From: Amblyomma americanum
Lineage: Eukaryota > Arthropoda > Arachnida > Ixodida > Ixodidae
Reading direction: 5' to 3'
Length of the DNA: 64,000 nucleotides
Assembly (NCBI RefSeq): GCF_052857255.1
Contig: NC_135504.1
Coordinates: forward strand, 133,412,929-133,476,928
Numbering within the stretch: the first letter of the stretch is position 1; the number at the start of each line of letters is the position of its first letter. The position numbers and the translations under genes are program-made. Below are positions 33,269 through 46,717 of this stretch, in pieces. The notes beneath the pieces were generated by a model. It saw only the letters and a list, made by a program, of their open reading frames with translations, had not been told where the DNA came from and searched no databases.

Positions 33269-36200
33269 CGGTGAATTTTGAAAGCCGGCGGTTGTAAAAG
33301 CGCCCTACCACCGCACATCAGAGGTGCCCCTATTAGCGCTCCACCTCTAACGAAAGCGTCACGTGCGTCCGGAGTGCTGACGGTGAATTTTGAAAGCCGG
33401 CGGTTTTAAAGCTCGCTACCACGGCACATCACACGCGCCCCTATTAGCGTTCCACCTCTAACGGAAGCGTCGCGTGCGTCCGGAGTGCTGACGGTGATTT
33501 TTGAAAGCCGGCGGTTTTGAAGCTCGCTACCACGGTACATCACACGTGCCCCTATTATCGTTCCACCTCTAACAGAAGCGTGGCGTGCGTCCGGTGTTCT
33601 GACGGTGATTTTTGAAAGCCGGCGGATTTTAAAGCTCGCCACCAGCGCCCATCACAGGTGCCCGTATTAGCGCTCCACCTCTAACGAAAGCGTCACGTGC
33701 GCCCGGAGTGCTGACGGTGATTTTTGAAAGCCGGCGATTTTAAAGCTCGCTGCCACGGCACATCACACGCGCCCCTATTAGCGTTCCACCTCTAACGGGA
33801 GCGTCGCGTGCGTCCGGAGTGCTGACGGTGATTTTTGAAAGCCGGCGGTTTTAATGCTCACTACCACCGCACATCACACGCGCTTCTATTAGCGTTCCAC
33901 CTTTAACGGAAGCGTCGCGTACGTCCGGTGTTCTGACGGTGAATTTTGAAAGCCGGCGGTTTTAAAAGCGCCCTACTACCGCACATCAGAGGTGCCCCTA
34001 TTAGCGTTCCACCTCAAATGAAAGCGTGGCGTGCGTCCGGAGTGCTGACGGTGAATTTTGAAAGCCGGCGGTTTTTAAAACTTGCTACCACCGCACATCA
34101 GAGGTGCCCATATTAGCGCTCCACCTCTAACGAAAGCGTCACGTGCGTCCCGAGTGCTGACGGTGATTTTTGAAAGCCGGCGGTTTTAAAGCTCGCTGCC
34201 ACGGCACATCACACGCGCCCGTATTAGCGTTCCACCTCTAACGGAAGCGTGGCGTGCGTCCGCTTTTCTGACGGTGAGTTTTGAAAGCCGGCGGTTTTTA
34301 ATGCTCGCTACCACCGCACATCACAGGTGCCTTATTAGCGCTCCACCTCTAACGAAAGCGTCACGTGCGTCCGGAGTGCTGACGGTAATTTTTGAAAGCC
34401 GGCGGTTTTAAAGCTCGCTACAACGGCACATCACACGCGCCCCTATTAGCGTTCCAGCTCTAACCGAAGCGTCGCGTGCGTCCGGAGTGCTGACAGTGAT
34501 TTTTGAAAGCCGGCGGTTTAAAGCTGGCTACCACGGAATATCACACGCGCCCCTATCAGCGTTCCACCCCAAACGAAAGCGTGGCGTGCGTCTGGAGTGC
34601 TGACGGTGAATTTTGAAAACCGGCGGTTTCTAAAGCTCGTTACCAGCAAACATCACAGGTGCCCCTATTAGCGCTCCACCTCTAACGGAAGCGTCACGTG
34701 CGTCCGGAGTGCTGACGGTGATTTTTGAAAGCAGGCGGTTTTAAAGCTCGCTACCACGGCACATCACACGCGCCCCTATTAGCGTCCCACCTCTAACAGA
34801 AGCGTGGCGTGCGTCCGGTGTTCTGACGGTTAATTTTGAAAGCCGGCGGTTTTTGAAGCTCGCTACCACCGCACATCACAGGTGCCCCTATTAGCGCTCC
34901 ACCTCTATCGAAAGCGTCACGTGCGTCCGGAGTGCTGACGGTGAATTTTGACAGTCGGCGGTTTTTATAGCTCGCTACCACCGCACATCACAGGTGCCCC
35001 TATTAGCGCTCCACCTCAAACGAAAGCGTCACGTGCGTCCGGAGTGCTGACGGTGATTTGTGAAAGCCGGCGGTTTTAAAGCTCGCTGCCACGGCACATC
35101 ACACGCGCCCCTAATAGCGTTCCGCCTCTAACGTAAGCGTCGCGTGCGTCCGGTGCTCTGACGGTGAATTTTGAAACCCGGCGGTTTTTAAAGCTCGCTA
35201 CCACCGCACATCACAGGTGCCCCTATTAGCACTCACACCTCTAACGAAAGCGTCGCGTGCGTCCGGAGTGTGACGGTGATTTTTGAATACCGGCGGTTTT
35301 AAAGCTCGCTACCACGGCACATCACACTCGCCCCTATTAGCGTTCAACCTCTAACGGAAGCGTGGCGTGCGTCCGCTGTTCTGACGGTGAATTTTGAAAG
35401 ACGGCGGTTTTAAAGCTCGCTACCACCACACATCACAGGTGCCCCTATTAGCGTTCCACCTCTAACGGAAGCGTCGCGTGCGTCCGGAGTGCTGACGGTG
35501 ATTTTTGAAAGCCGGCGGTTTTAAAGCTCGCTACCACGGCACATGACACGCGCCCCTATCAGCGTTCCACCTCAAATGAAAGCGTGGCGTGCGTCCGGAG
35601 TGCTGACGGTGAATTTTGAAAGCCAGCGGTTTTTAAAACTCGCTACCGCCGCACATCAGAGGTGCCCCTATTAGCGCTCCACCTCTAACAAAAGCGTCAC
35701 GTGCGTCCCGAGTGCTGACGGTGATTTTTGAAAGCCGGCGGTTTTAAAGCTCGCTGCCACGGCACATCACACGCGCCCGTATTAGCGTTCCACCTCTAAC
35801 GGAAGCGTGGCGTGCGTCCGCTCTTCTGACGGTGAGTTTTGAAAGCCGGCGGTTTTTAACGCTCGCTACCACCGCACATCACAGGTGCCTCTATTAGCGC
35901 TCCACCTCTGACGAAAGCGTCACGTGCGTCCGGAGTGCTGACGGTAATTTTTGAAAGCCGGCGGTTTTAAAGCTCGCTGCCACGGCACATCACACGCGCC
36001 CCTATTAGCGTTCCACCTCTAACGGAAGCGTGGCGTGCGTCCGCTGTTCTGACGGTGAATTTTGAAAGCCGGCGGTTTTTAAAGCTCGCTACCACCGCAC
36101 ATCACAGGTGCGCCTATTAGCGCTCCACCTCTAACTAAAGCGTCACGTGAGTCCGGAGTGCTGACGGTGATTTTTGAAAGCTGGCGGTTTTAAAGCTCGC

Positions 36201-36573
36201 TACCACGGCACATCACACGCGTCCCTATTAGCGTTCCACCTCTAACGGAAGCGTCGCGTGCGTCTGGTGTTCTGAGGGTGAATTTTGAAAGCCGGCGGGT
36301 TTTTAAGCTCGCTACCACCGCACATCACAGGTGCCACTATTAGCGCTCGACGTCTAACGAAAGCGTCACGTGCGTCCGGAGTGCTGACGGCGATTTTTGA
36401 AAGCCGGCGGTTTTAAAGCTCGCTGCCACGGCACATCACACGGGCCCCTATTAGCGTTCCACCTCTAACGGAAGCATGGCGTGCGTCCGCTGTTCTGACG
36501 GTGAATTTTGAAAGCCGGCGGTTTTTAAGCTCGCTACCACCGCACATCACAGGTGCCACTATTAGCGCTCCAC

Positions 36574-39500
36574 CTCTAACTAAAGCTTCACGTGCGTCCG
36601 GAGTGCTGACGGTGATTTTTGAAAGCCGGCGGTTTTAAAGCTCGCTACCACAGCACATCACACGCGCCTCTATTAGCGTTCCACCTCTAACGGAAGCGTG
36701 GCGTGCGTCCGGTGTTCTGACGGTGAGTTTTGAAAGCCGGCGGTTTTTAAAGCTCGCTACCACCGCACATCACAGGTGCCCCTATTAGCGCTCCACCTCT
36801 AACTAAAGCGTCACGTGCGTCCGGAGTGCTGACGGTGATTTTTGAAAGCCGGCGGTTTTAAAGCTCGCTACCACGGCACATCACACGCGCCCCTATTAGC
36901 GTTCCACCTCTAACGGAAGCGTCGCGTGCGTCCGGAGTGCTGACGGTGATTTTTGAAAGCCGGCGGTTTTAAAGCTCGCTACCACGGCACATCACACGCG
37001 CCGCTATTAGCGTTCCACCTCTAACGGAAGCGTCGCGTGCGTCCGGAGTGCTGACGGTGATTTTTGAAAGCCGGCGGTTTTAAAGCTCGCTACCACGGCA
37101 CATCACACGCGCCCCTATTAGCGTTCCACCTCTAACGGAAGCGTCGCGTGCGTCCGGAGTGCTGACGGTGATTTTTGAAAGCCGGCGGTTTTAAAGCTCG
37201 CTACCACGGCACATCACACGCGCCCCTATCAGCGTTCCACCTCAAATGAAAGCGTGGCGTGCGTCCGCTTTTCTGACGGTGAGTTTTGAAAGCCGGCGGT
37301 TTTTAACGCTCGCTACCACCGCACATCACAGGTGCCTCTATTAGCGCTCCACCTCTAACGAAAGCGTCACGTGCGTCCGGAGTGCTGACAGTGATTTTTG
37401 AAAGCCGGCGGTTTTAAAGCTCGCTACCACGGTACATCACACGCGCCCCTATTAGCGTTCCACGTCTAACGGAAGCGTCGCGTGCGTCCGGTGTTCTGAC
37501 GGTGAATTTTGAAGGCCGGCGGTTTTTAAAGCTCGCTACCACCGCACATCACAGGTGCCTCTATTAGCGCTCCACCTCTAACGAAAGCGTCACGTGCGTC
37601 CGGAGTGCTGACAGTGATTTTTGAAAGCCGGCGGTTTTAAAGCTCGCTACCACGGTACATCACACGCGCCCCTATTAGCGTTCCACCTCTAACGGAAGCG
37701 TCGCGTGCGTCCGGTGTTCTGACGGTGAATTTTGAAGGCCGGCGGTTTTTAAAGCTCGCTACCACCGCACATCACACTTGCCCCTATTAGCGCTCCACTT
37801 CTAACGAAAGCGTCACGTGCGTCCGGAGTGCTGACGGTGATTTTTGAAAGCCGGCGGTTTTAACGCTCGCTAACACGGCAAATCACACGCGCCCCTATTA
37901 GCGTTCCGCCTCTAATGGAAGCGTCGCGTGCGTCCGGTGTTCTGACGGTGAATTTTGAAACCGGCGGTTTTTAAAGCTCGCTACCACCGCACATCACAGG
38001 TGCCCCTATTAGCACTCACACCTCTAACGAAGGCGTCACGTGCGTCCGCAGTGCTGACAGTGATTTTTGAAAGCCGGCGGTTTTAAAGCTCGCTACCACG
38101 GCACATCACACGAGCCACTATTAGCGTTCCACCTCTAACGGAAGCGTCGCGTGCGTCTGGTGTTCTGAGGGTGAATGTTGAAAGCCGGCGGTTTTTAAAG
38201 CTCGCTACCACCGCACATCACAGGTGCCCCTATTAGCACTCACACCTCTAACGAAGGCGTCACGTGCGTCCGCAGTGCTGACGGCGATTTTTGAAAGCCG
38301 GCGGTTTTAAAGCTCGCTGCCACGGCCCATCACACGCGCCCCTATTAGCGTTCCACCTCTAACGGAAGCGTGGCGTGCGTCCGCTGTTCTGAGGGTGAAT
38401 TTTGAAAGCCGGCGGGTTTTAAAGCTCGCTACCACCGCACATCACATGTGCCCCTATTAGCGCTCCACGTCTAACGAAAGCGTCACGTGCGTCCGGAGTG
38501 CTGACGGCGATTTTTGAAAGCTGGCGGTTTTAAAGCTCGCTGCATTGGCACATCACACGCGCCCATATTAGCGTTCCACCTCTAACGGAAGCATGGCGTG
38601 CGTCCGCTGTTCTGACGGTGAATTTTGAAAGCCGGTGGTTTTTAAAGCTCGCTACCACCGCACATCACAGGTGCGCCTATTAGCGCTCCACCTCTAACTA
38701 AAGCTTCACGTGCGTCCGGAGTGCTGACGGTGATTTTTGAAAGCCGGCGGTTTTAAAGCTCGCTACCACAGCACATCACACGCGCCTCTATTAGCGTTCC
38801 ACCTCTAACGGAAGCGTGGCGTGCGTCCGGTGTTCTGACGGTGAGTTTTGAAAGCCGGCGGTTTTTAAAGCTCGCTACCACCGCACATCACAGGTGCCCC
38901 TATTAGCGCTCCACCTCTAACTAAAGCGTCACGTGCGTCCGGAGTGCTGACGGTGATTTTTGAAAGCCGGCGGTTTTAAAGCTCGCTACCACGGCACATC
39001 ACACGCGCCCCTATTAGCGTTCCACCTCTAACGGAAGCGTCGCGTGCGTCCGGAGTGCTGACGGTGATTTTTGAAAGCCGGCGGTTTTAAAGCTCGCTAC
39101 CACGGCACATCACACGCGCCGCTATTAGCGTTCCACCTCTAACGGAAGCGTCGCGTGCGTCCGGAGTGCTGACGGTGATTTTTGAAAGCCGGCGGTTTTA
39201 AAGCTCGCTACCACGGCACATCACACGCGCCCCTATTAGCGTTCCACCTCTAACGGAAGCGTCGCGTGCGTCCGGAGTGATGACGGTGATTTTTGAAAGC
39301 CGGCGGTTTTAAAGCACGCTACCACGGCACATCACACGCGCCCCTATCAGCGTTCCACCTCAAATGAAAGCGTGGCGTGCGTCCGCTTTTCTGACGGTGA
39401 GTTTTCAAAAGCCGGCGGTTTTTAACGCTCGCTACCACCGCACATCACAGGTGCCTCTATTAGCGCTCCACCTCTAACGAAAGCGTCACGTGCGTCCGGA

Positions 39501-42500
39501 GTGCTGACGGTAATTTTTGAAAGCCGGCGGTTTTAAAGCTCGCTACAACGGCACATCACACGCGCCCCTATTAGCGTTCCACCTCTAACGGAAGCGTCGC
39601 GTGCGTCCGGAGTGCTGACGGTGATTTTTGAAAGCCGGAGGTTTAAAGCTGGCTACCACGGAATATCACACGCGCCCCTATCAGCGTTCCACCCCAAACG
39701 AAAGCGTGGCGTGCGTCCGGAGTGCTGACGGTGAATTTTGAAAACCGGCGGTTTCTAAAGCTCGTTACCAGCACACATCACAGGTGCCCCTATTAGCGCT
39801 CCACCTCTAACGAAAGCGTCACGTGCGTGCAGAGTGCTGAGGGTGAATTTTGAAATCCGGCGGTTTTAAAGCTCGCTGCCACGGCACATCACACGCGCCC
39901 CTATTAGCGTTCCGCCTCTAACGTAAGCGTCGCGTGCGTCCGGTGCTCTGACGGTGAATTTTGAAAGCCTGCGGTTTTTAAAGCTCACTACCACCGCACA
40001 TCACAGGTGCCCCTATTAGCACTCACACCTCTAACGAAAGCGTCACGTGCGTCCGGAGTCTGACGGTGATTTTTGAAAGCAGGCGGTTTTAAAGCTCGCT
40101 AGCACGGCACATCACACTCGCCCCTATTAGCGTTCAACCTCCAATGGAAGCGTGGCGTCGTCCGCTGTTCTGACGGTGAATTTTGAAAGACGGCGGTTTT
40201 AAAGCTCGCTACCACCACACATCACAGGTGCCCCTATTAGCGCTCCACCTCTAACTAAAGCGTCACGTGCGTCCGGAGTGCTGACGGTGATTTTTGAAAG
40301 CTAGCGGTTTTAAAGCTCGCTACCACGGCACATCACACGCGCCCCTATTAGCGTTCCACCTCTAACGGAAGCCTGGCGTGCGTCCGGTGTTCTGACGGTG
40401 AGTTTTGAAAGCTGGCGGTTTAAAGCTGGCTACCACGGAATATCACACGCGCCCCTATCAGCGTTCCACCCCAAACGAAAGCGTGGCGTGCGTCCGGAGT
40501 GCTGACGGTGAATTTTGAAAACCGGCGGTTTCTAAAGCTCGTTACCAGCACACATCACAGGTGCCCCTATTAGCGCTCCACCTCTAACGAAAGCGTCACG
40601 TGCGTGCAGAGTGCTGAGGGTGAATTTTGAAATCCGGCGGTTTTAATGCTCACTACCACCACACATTAAACGCGCCCCTATTAGCGTTCCACCTCTATCG
40701 GAAGCGTGGCGTGCGTCCGGTGATCTGACGGTGAATTTTGAAAGCCGGCGGTTTCTAAAGCTCGCTACCACCGCACATCACAGGTGCCCCTTTTAGCGCT
40801 CCACCTCTAACGGAAGCGTCACGTGCGTCCGGAGTGCTGACGGTGATTTTTGAAAGCAGGCGGTTTTAAAGCTCGCTACCACGGCACATCACACGCGCCC
40901 CTATTAGCGTCCCACCTCTAACAGAAGCGTCGCGTGCGTCCGGTGTTCTGACGGTGAATTTTGAACGCCGGCGGTTTTTAAAGCTCGCTACCACCGCACA
41001 TCACAGGTGCCCCTATTAGCGCTCCACCTCTAACGAAAGCGTCACGTGCGTGCAGAGTGCTGACAGTGATTTTTGAAAGCCGGCGGATTTAAAGCTCGCT
41101 ACCACGGCACATCACACGCGCCCCTATTAGCGTTCCACCTCTAACGGAAGCGTGGCGTGCGTCCGGTGTTCTGACGGTGAATTTTGAAAGCCGGCGGTTT
41201 TTGAAGCTCGCTACCACCGCACATCCCAAGTGCCCCTATTAGCGCTCCACCTCTATCGAAAGCGTCACGTGCGTCCAGAGTGCTGACGGTGAATTTTGAC
41301 AGCCGGCGGTTTTTATAGCTCGCTACCACCGCACATCACAGGTGCCCCTATTAGCGCTCCACCTCAAACGAAAGCGTCACGTGCGTCCGGAGTGCTGACG
41401 GTGATTTGTGAAAGCCGGCGGTTTTAAAGCTCGCTGCCACGGCACATCACACGCGCCCCTATTAGCGTTCCGCCTCTAACGTAAGCGTCGCGTGCGTCCG
41501 GTGCTCTGACGGTGAATTTTGAAAGCCGGCGGTTTTTAAAGCTCACTACCACCGCACATCACAGGTGCCCCTATTAGCACTCACACCTCTAACGAAAGCG
41601 TCACGTGCGTCCGGAGTCTGACGGTGATTTTTGAAAGCAGGCGGTTTTAAAGCTCGCTAGCACGGCACATCACACTCGCCCCTATTAGCGTTCAACCTCC
41701 AATGGAAGCGTGGCGTGCGTCCGCTGTTCTGACGGTGAATTTTGAAAGACGGCGGTTTTAAAGCTCGCTACCACCACACATCACAGGTGCCCTTATTAGC
41801 GCTCCACCTCTAACTAAAGCGTCACGTGCGTCCGGAGTGCTGACGGTGATTTTTGAAAGCTAGCGGTTTTAAAGCTCGCTACCACGGCACATCACACGCG
41901 CCCCTATTAGCGTTCCACCTCTAACGGAAGCGTCGCGTGCGTCTGGTGTTCTGAGGGTGAATTTTGAAAGCCGGCGGTTATTAAAGCTCGCAACCACCGC
42001 ACATCACAGGTGCCCCTATTAGCGCTCCACCTCTAACTAAAGCGTCACGTGCGTCCGGAGTGCTGACGGTGAATTTTGAAAGCCGGCGGTTTTAGAGCTC
42101 GCTACCACGGCACATCACACGCGCCCCTATTAGCGTTCCACCTCTAACGGAAGCCTGGCGTGCGTCCGGTGTTCTGACGGTGAGTTTTGAAAGCTGGCGG
42201 TTTTAAAGCTCGCTACCACGGCTCATCACACGCGCCCCTATTAGCGTTCCACCTCTAACGGAAGCGTCGCGTGCGTCTGGTGTTCTGAGGGTGAATTTTG
42301 AAAGCCGGCGGTTTTTAAAGCTCGCAACCACCGCACATCACAGGTGCCCCTATTAGCGCTCCATGTCTAACGAAAGCGTCACGTGCGTTCGGAGTGCTGA
42401 CGGCGATATTTGAAAGCCGCCGGTATTAAAGCTCGCTGCCACGTCACATCACACGCGCCCCTATTAGCGTTCCACCTCTAACGGAAGCGTGGCGTGCGTC

Positions 42501-45500
42501 CGCTGTTCTGACGGTGAATTTTGAAAGCCGGCGGTTTTTAAAGCTCGCTACCACCGCACATCACAGGTGCGCCTATTAGCGCTCCATGTCTAACGAAAGC
42601 GTCACGTGCGTCCGGAGTGCTGACGGTGATATTTGAAAGCCGCCGGTATTAAAGCTCGCTGCCACGTCACATCACACGCGCCCCTATTAGCGTTCCACCT
42701 CTAACGGAAGCGTGGCGTGCGTCCGCTGTTCTGACGGTGATTTTTGAAAGCCGGCGGTTTTAAAGCTCGCTACCACGGCACATCACACGCGCTTCTATTA
42801 GCGTTCCACCTTTAACGGAAGCGTCGCGTACGTCCGGTGTTCTGACGGTGAATTTTGAAAGCCGGCGGTTGTAAAAGCGCCCTACCACCGCACATCAGAG
42901 GTGCCCCTATTAGCGCTCCACCTCTAACGAAAGCGTCACGTGCGTCCGGAGTGCTGACGGTGAATTTTGAAAGCCGGCGGTTTTAAAGCTCGCTACCACG
43001 GCACATCACACGCGCCCCTATTAGCGTTCCACCTCTAACGGAAGCGTCGCGTGCGTCCGGAGTGCTGACGGTGATTTTTGAAAGCCGGCGGTTTTGAAGC
43101 TCGCTACCACGGTACATCACACGTGCCCCTATTATCGTTCCACCTCTAACAGAAGCGTGGCGTGCGTCCGGTGTTCTGACGGTGATTTTTGAAAGCCGGC
43201 GGATTTTAAAGCTCGCCACCAGCGCCCATCACAGGTGCCCGTATTAGCGCTCCACCTCTAACGAAAGCGTCACGTGCGCCCGGAGTGCTGACGGTGATTT
43301 TTGAAAGCCGGCGATTTTAAAGCTCGCTGCCACGGCACATCACACGCGCCCCTATTAGCGTTCCACCTCTAACGGGAGCGTCGCGTGCGTCCGGAGTGCT
43401 GACGGTGATTTTTGAAAGCCGGCGGTTTTAATGCTCACTACCACCGCACATCACACGCGCTTCTATTAGCGTTCCACCTTTAACGGAAGCGTCGCGTACG
43501 TCCGGTGTTCTGACGGTGAATTTTGAAAGCCGGCGGTTTTAAAAGCGCCCTACTACCGCACATCAGAGGTGCCCCTATTAGCGTTCCACCTCAAATGAAA
43601 GCGTGGCGTGCGTCCGGAGTGCTGACGGTGAATTTTGAAAGCCGGCGGTTTTTAAAACTTGCTACCACCGCACATCAGAGGTGCCCATATTAGCGCTCCA
43701 CCTCTAACGAAAGCGTCACGTGCGTCCCGAGTGCTGACGGTGATTTTTGAAAGCCGGCGGTTTTAAAGCTCGCTGCCACGGCACATCACACGCGCCCGTA
43801 TTAGCGTTCCACCTCTAACGGAAGCGTGGCGTGCGTCCGCTTTTCTGACGGTGAGTTTTGAAAGCCGGCGGTTTTTAATGCTCGCTACCACCGCACATCA
43901 CAGGTGCCTTATTAGCGCTCCACCTCTAACGAAAGCGTCACGTGCGTCCGGAGTGCTGACGGTAATTTTTGAAAGCCGGCGGTTTTAAAGCTCGCTACAA
44001 CGGCACATCACACGCGCCCCTATTAGCGTTCCAGCTCTAACCGAAGCGTCGCGTGCGTCCGGAGTGCTGACAGTGATTTTTGAAAGCCGGCGGTTTAAAG
44101 CTGGCTACCACGGAATATCACACGCGCCCCTATCAGCGTTCCACCCCAATCGAAAGCGTGGCGTGCGTCTGGAGTGCTGACGGTGAATTTTGAAAACCGG
44201 CGGTTTCTAAAGCTCGTTACCAGCAAACATCACAGGTGCCCCTATTAGCGCTCCACCTCTAACGGAAGCGTCACGTGCGTCCGGAGTGCTGACGGTGATT
44301 TTTGAAAGCAGGCGGTTTTAAAGCTCGCTACCACGGCACATCACACGCGCCCCTATTAGCGTCCCACCTCTAACAGAAGCGTGGCGTGCGTCCGGTGTTC
44401 TGACGGTTAATTTTGAAAGCCGGCGGTTTTTGAAGCTCGCTACCACCGCACATCACAGGTGCCCCTATTAGCGCTCCACCTCTATCGAAAGCGTCACGTG
44501 CGTCCGGAGTGCTGACGGTGAATTTTGACAGTCGGCGGTTTTTATAGCTCGCTACCACCGCACATCACAGGTGCCCCTATTAGCGCTCCACCTCAAACGA
44601 AAGCGTCACGTGCGTCCGGAGTGCTGACGGTGATTTGTGAAAGCCGGCGGTTTTAAAGCTCGCTGCCACGGCACATCACACGCGCCCCTAATAGCGTTCC
44701 GCCTCTAACGTAAGCGTCGCGTGCGTCCGGTGCTCTGACGGTGAATTTTGAAAGCCGGCGGTTTTTAAAGCTCGCTACCACCGCACATCACAGGTGCCCC
44801 TATTAGCACTCACACCTCTAACGAAAGCGTCGCGTGCGTCCGGAGTGTGACGGTGATTTTTGAATACCGGCGGTTTTAAAGCTCGCTACCACGGCACATC
44901 ACACTCGCCCCTATTAGCGTTCAACCTCTAACGGAAGCGTGGCGTGCGTCCGCTGTTCTGACGGTGAATTTTGAAAGACGGCGGTTTTAAAGCTCGCTAC
45001 CACCACACATCACAGGTGCCCCTATTAGCGTTCCACCTCTAACGGAAGCGTCGCGTGCGTCCGGAGTGCTGACGGTGATTTTTGAAAGCCGGCGGTTTTA
45101 AAGCTCGCTACCACGGCACATGACACGCGCCCCTATCAGCGTTCCACCTCAAATGAAAGCGTGGCGTGCGTCCGGAGTGCTGACGGTGAATTTTGAAAGC
45201 CAGCGGTTTTTAAAACTCGCTACCGCCGCACATCAGAGGTGCCCCTATTAGCGCTCCACCTCTAACAAAAGCGTCACGTGCGTCCCGAGTGCTGACGGTG
45301 ATTTTTGAAAGCCGGCGGTTTTAAAGCTCGCTGCCACGGCACATCACACGCGCCCGTATTAGCGTTCCACCTCTAACGGAAGCGTGGCGTGCGTCCGCTC
45401 TTCTGACGGTGAGTTTTGAAAGCCGGCGGTTTTTAACGCTCGCTACCACCGCACATCACAGGTGCCTCTATTAGCGCTCCACCTCTGACGAAAGCGTCAC

Positions 45501-46171
45501 GTGCGTCCGGAGTGCTGACGGTAATTTTTGAAAGCCGGCGGTTTTAAAGCTCGCTGCCACGGCACATCACACGCGCCCCTATTAGCGTTCCACCTCTAAC
45601 GGAAGCGTGGCGTGCGTCCGCTGTTCTGACGGTGAATTTTGAAAGCCGGCGGTTTTTAAAGCTCGCTACCACCGCACATCACAGGTGCGCCTATTAGCGC
45701 TCCACCTCTAACTAAAGCGTCACGTGAGTCCGGAGTGCTGACGGTGATTTTTGAAAGCTGGCGGTTTTAAAGCTCGCTACCACGGCACATCACACGCGTC
45801 CCTATTAGCGTTCCACCTCTAACGGAAGCGTCGCGTGCGTCTGGTGTTCTGAGGGTGAATTTTGAAAGCCGGCGGGTTTTTAAGCTCGCTACCACCGCAC
45901 ATCACAGGTGCCACTATTAGCGCTCGACGTCTAACGAAAGCGTCACGTGCGTCCGGAGTGCTGACGGCGATTTTTGAAAGCCGGCGGTTTTAAAGCTCGC
46001 TGCCACGGCACATCACACGGGCCCCTATTAGCGTTCCACCTCTAACGGAAGCATGGCGTGCGTCCGCTGTTCTGACGGTGAATTTTGAAAGCCGGCGGTT
46101 TTTAAAGCTCGCTACCACCGCACATCACAGGTGCGCCTATTAGCGCTCCACCTCTTACTAAAGCTTCACGT
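36574..46171. repeat. 10.1-kb tandem duplication, copy 2
   Basis: Repeats the monomer order of 26440-36573 up to the Gypsy insertion. It has one more dimer near 37.6 kb and lacks the 779-bp tandem gain. It ends at AAAGCTTCACGT, the position that corresponds to the tandem junction near 36590, where the Gypsy element now sits. Confidence 0.87.
46168..46171. repeat. Target-site duplication, left, Gypsy element
   Basis: ACGT before the LTR start TGTTGC, matched by ACGT at 51182-51185. A 4-bp duplication is usual for many Ty3/Gypsy elements. The ACGT sits in the conserved CACGTG of B monomers, so any in-phase insertion would show it. Confidence 0.72.
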
Positions 46172-46717
46172 TGTTGCAAAAGGGTTGCAAGCCCCAAGGG
46201 TAGCGTTGGCCTGGCGGCCTGGGGCAAAGCTGGAAACATCCGAAGGTCCCGGCAAAGGATGAGTCGACTGGCACAGAACAACTTGTTTATTCTGGCATCT
46301 CAAAAGAGCAGCCGGTCAGGGCGACCACGTTACTCGAAGGAAGGAATCGAAGTCTCTCTTGGCGTCCGGCGCAGCTGTCTTTTATACCCTCGGAGTCGAG
46401 GGCAAGAAGGAACGTCTTGGGAAGAGGCGTCCGATACGGCGACGCTTGAACATGTCCAGACGTGACGGGCGCGTCCGCCAGGCCGGCGCCGGTCAGACCT
46501 CCTCGCCTCCCAGTTGGGGAGCTCCTCTCCCCGGCTGCCGCGCTTTGACAAGCGTGGGCAAAACATGCACACACACACACACGCACGCACGACGACACGT
46601 GGCACTGAAACCTGCCTGGACGCGCTTGGCGGGAGGCGTTGCGGCAGCGATGAACGAAGCCGCGGCATCCGTTGCATCCGCGCCGGCTATACCGCGCGTC
46701 GTAGGCGAGACGTAACA
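46172..46717 (-). repeat. 3' LTR of the Gypsy element (546 bp)
   Basis: On the + strand it runs from TGTTGCAAAAGGG to GACGTAACA. It matches 50633-51181 nearly throughout. Differences seen are a 2-bp shorter CA repeat near 46568-46584, one missing A near 46272, CTTGG against GCTTGG near 46416, and AACA against ACCA at the end. It contains a TATA-like TATAAAAG (minus, 46379-46386) and an AATAAA (minus, 46286-46291). Confidence 0.94.
46286..46291 (-). promoter_or_regulatory. Polyadenylation signal AATAAA in the 3' LTR
   Basis: TTTATT on the + strand reads AATAAA on the coding strand, about 93 nt downstream of the LTR TATA-like box. That order, promoter then poly-A signal, is what an LTR needs so that the 3' copy ends the transcript. 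The same site in the 5' LTR is 50748-50753. Confidence 0.6.

Larger units (their letters stand above)
26440..36573. repeat. 10.1-kb tandem duplication, copy 1
   Basis: Matches 36574-46171. Offsets are 10134 bp at the start (CTACCACAGC at 26511 and 36645), 10356 bp in the middle (28180 and 38536; 30785 and 41141) and 9577 bp at the end (33406 and 42983; 34793 and 44370). The steps are one 222-bp dimer missing here and a 779-bp extra unit present here. 10134 bp is 91 monomers. Confidence 0.88.
15030..46171. repeat. Satellite array, block III (31 kb, nested tandem duplications)
   Basis: About 280 uninterrupted A/B monomers. A marker monomer, AACACGGCAAATC, occurs in the window at 708, 4162, 10821, 18263, 21498, 23616, 27515 and 37872, which shows how larger units were copied. 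This block holds the 3235-, 4122- and 10134-bp tandem duplications and a 779-bp internal one, listed separately. Frequent private variants include CTGCATTGGCAC (24281, 28180, 38536) and TCGCTAGCACGG (25841, 29740 and others). I see no gene, tRNA or other element here; minus-strand open frames of 62-79 codons are periodic satellite translation. Confidence 0.96.
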
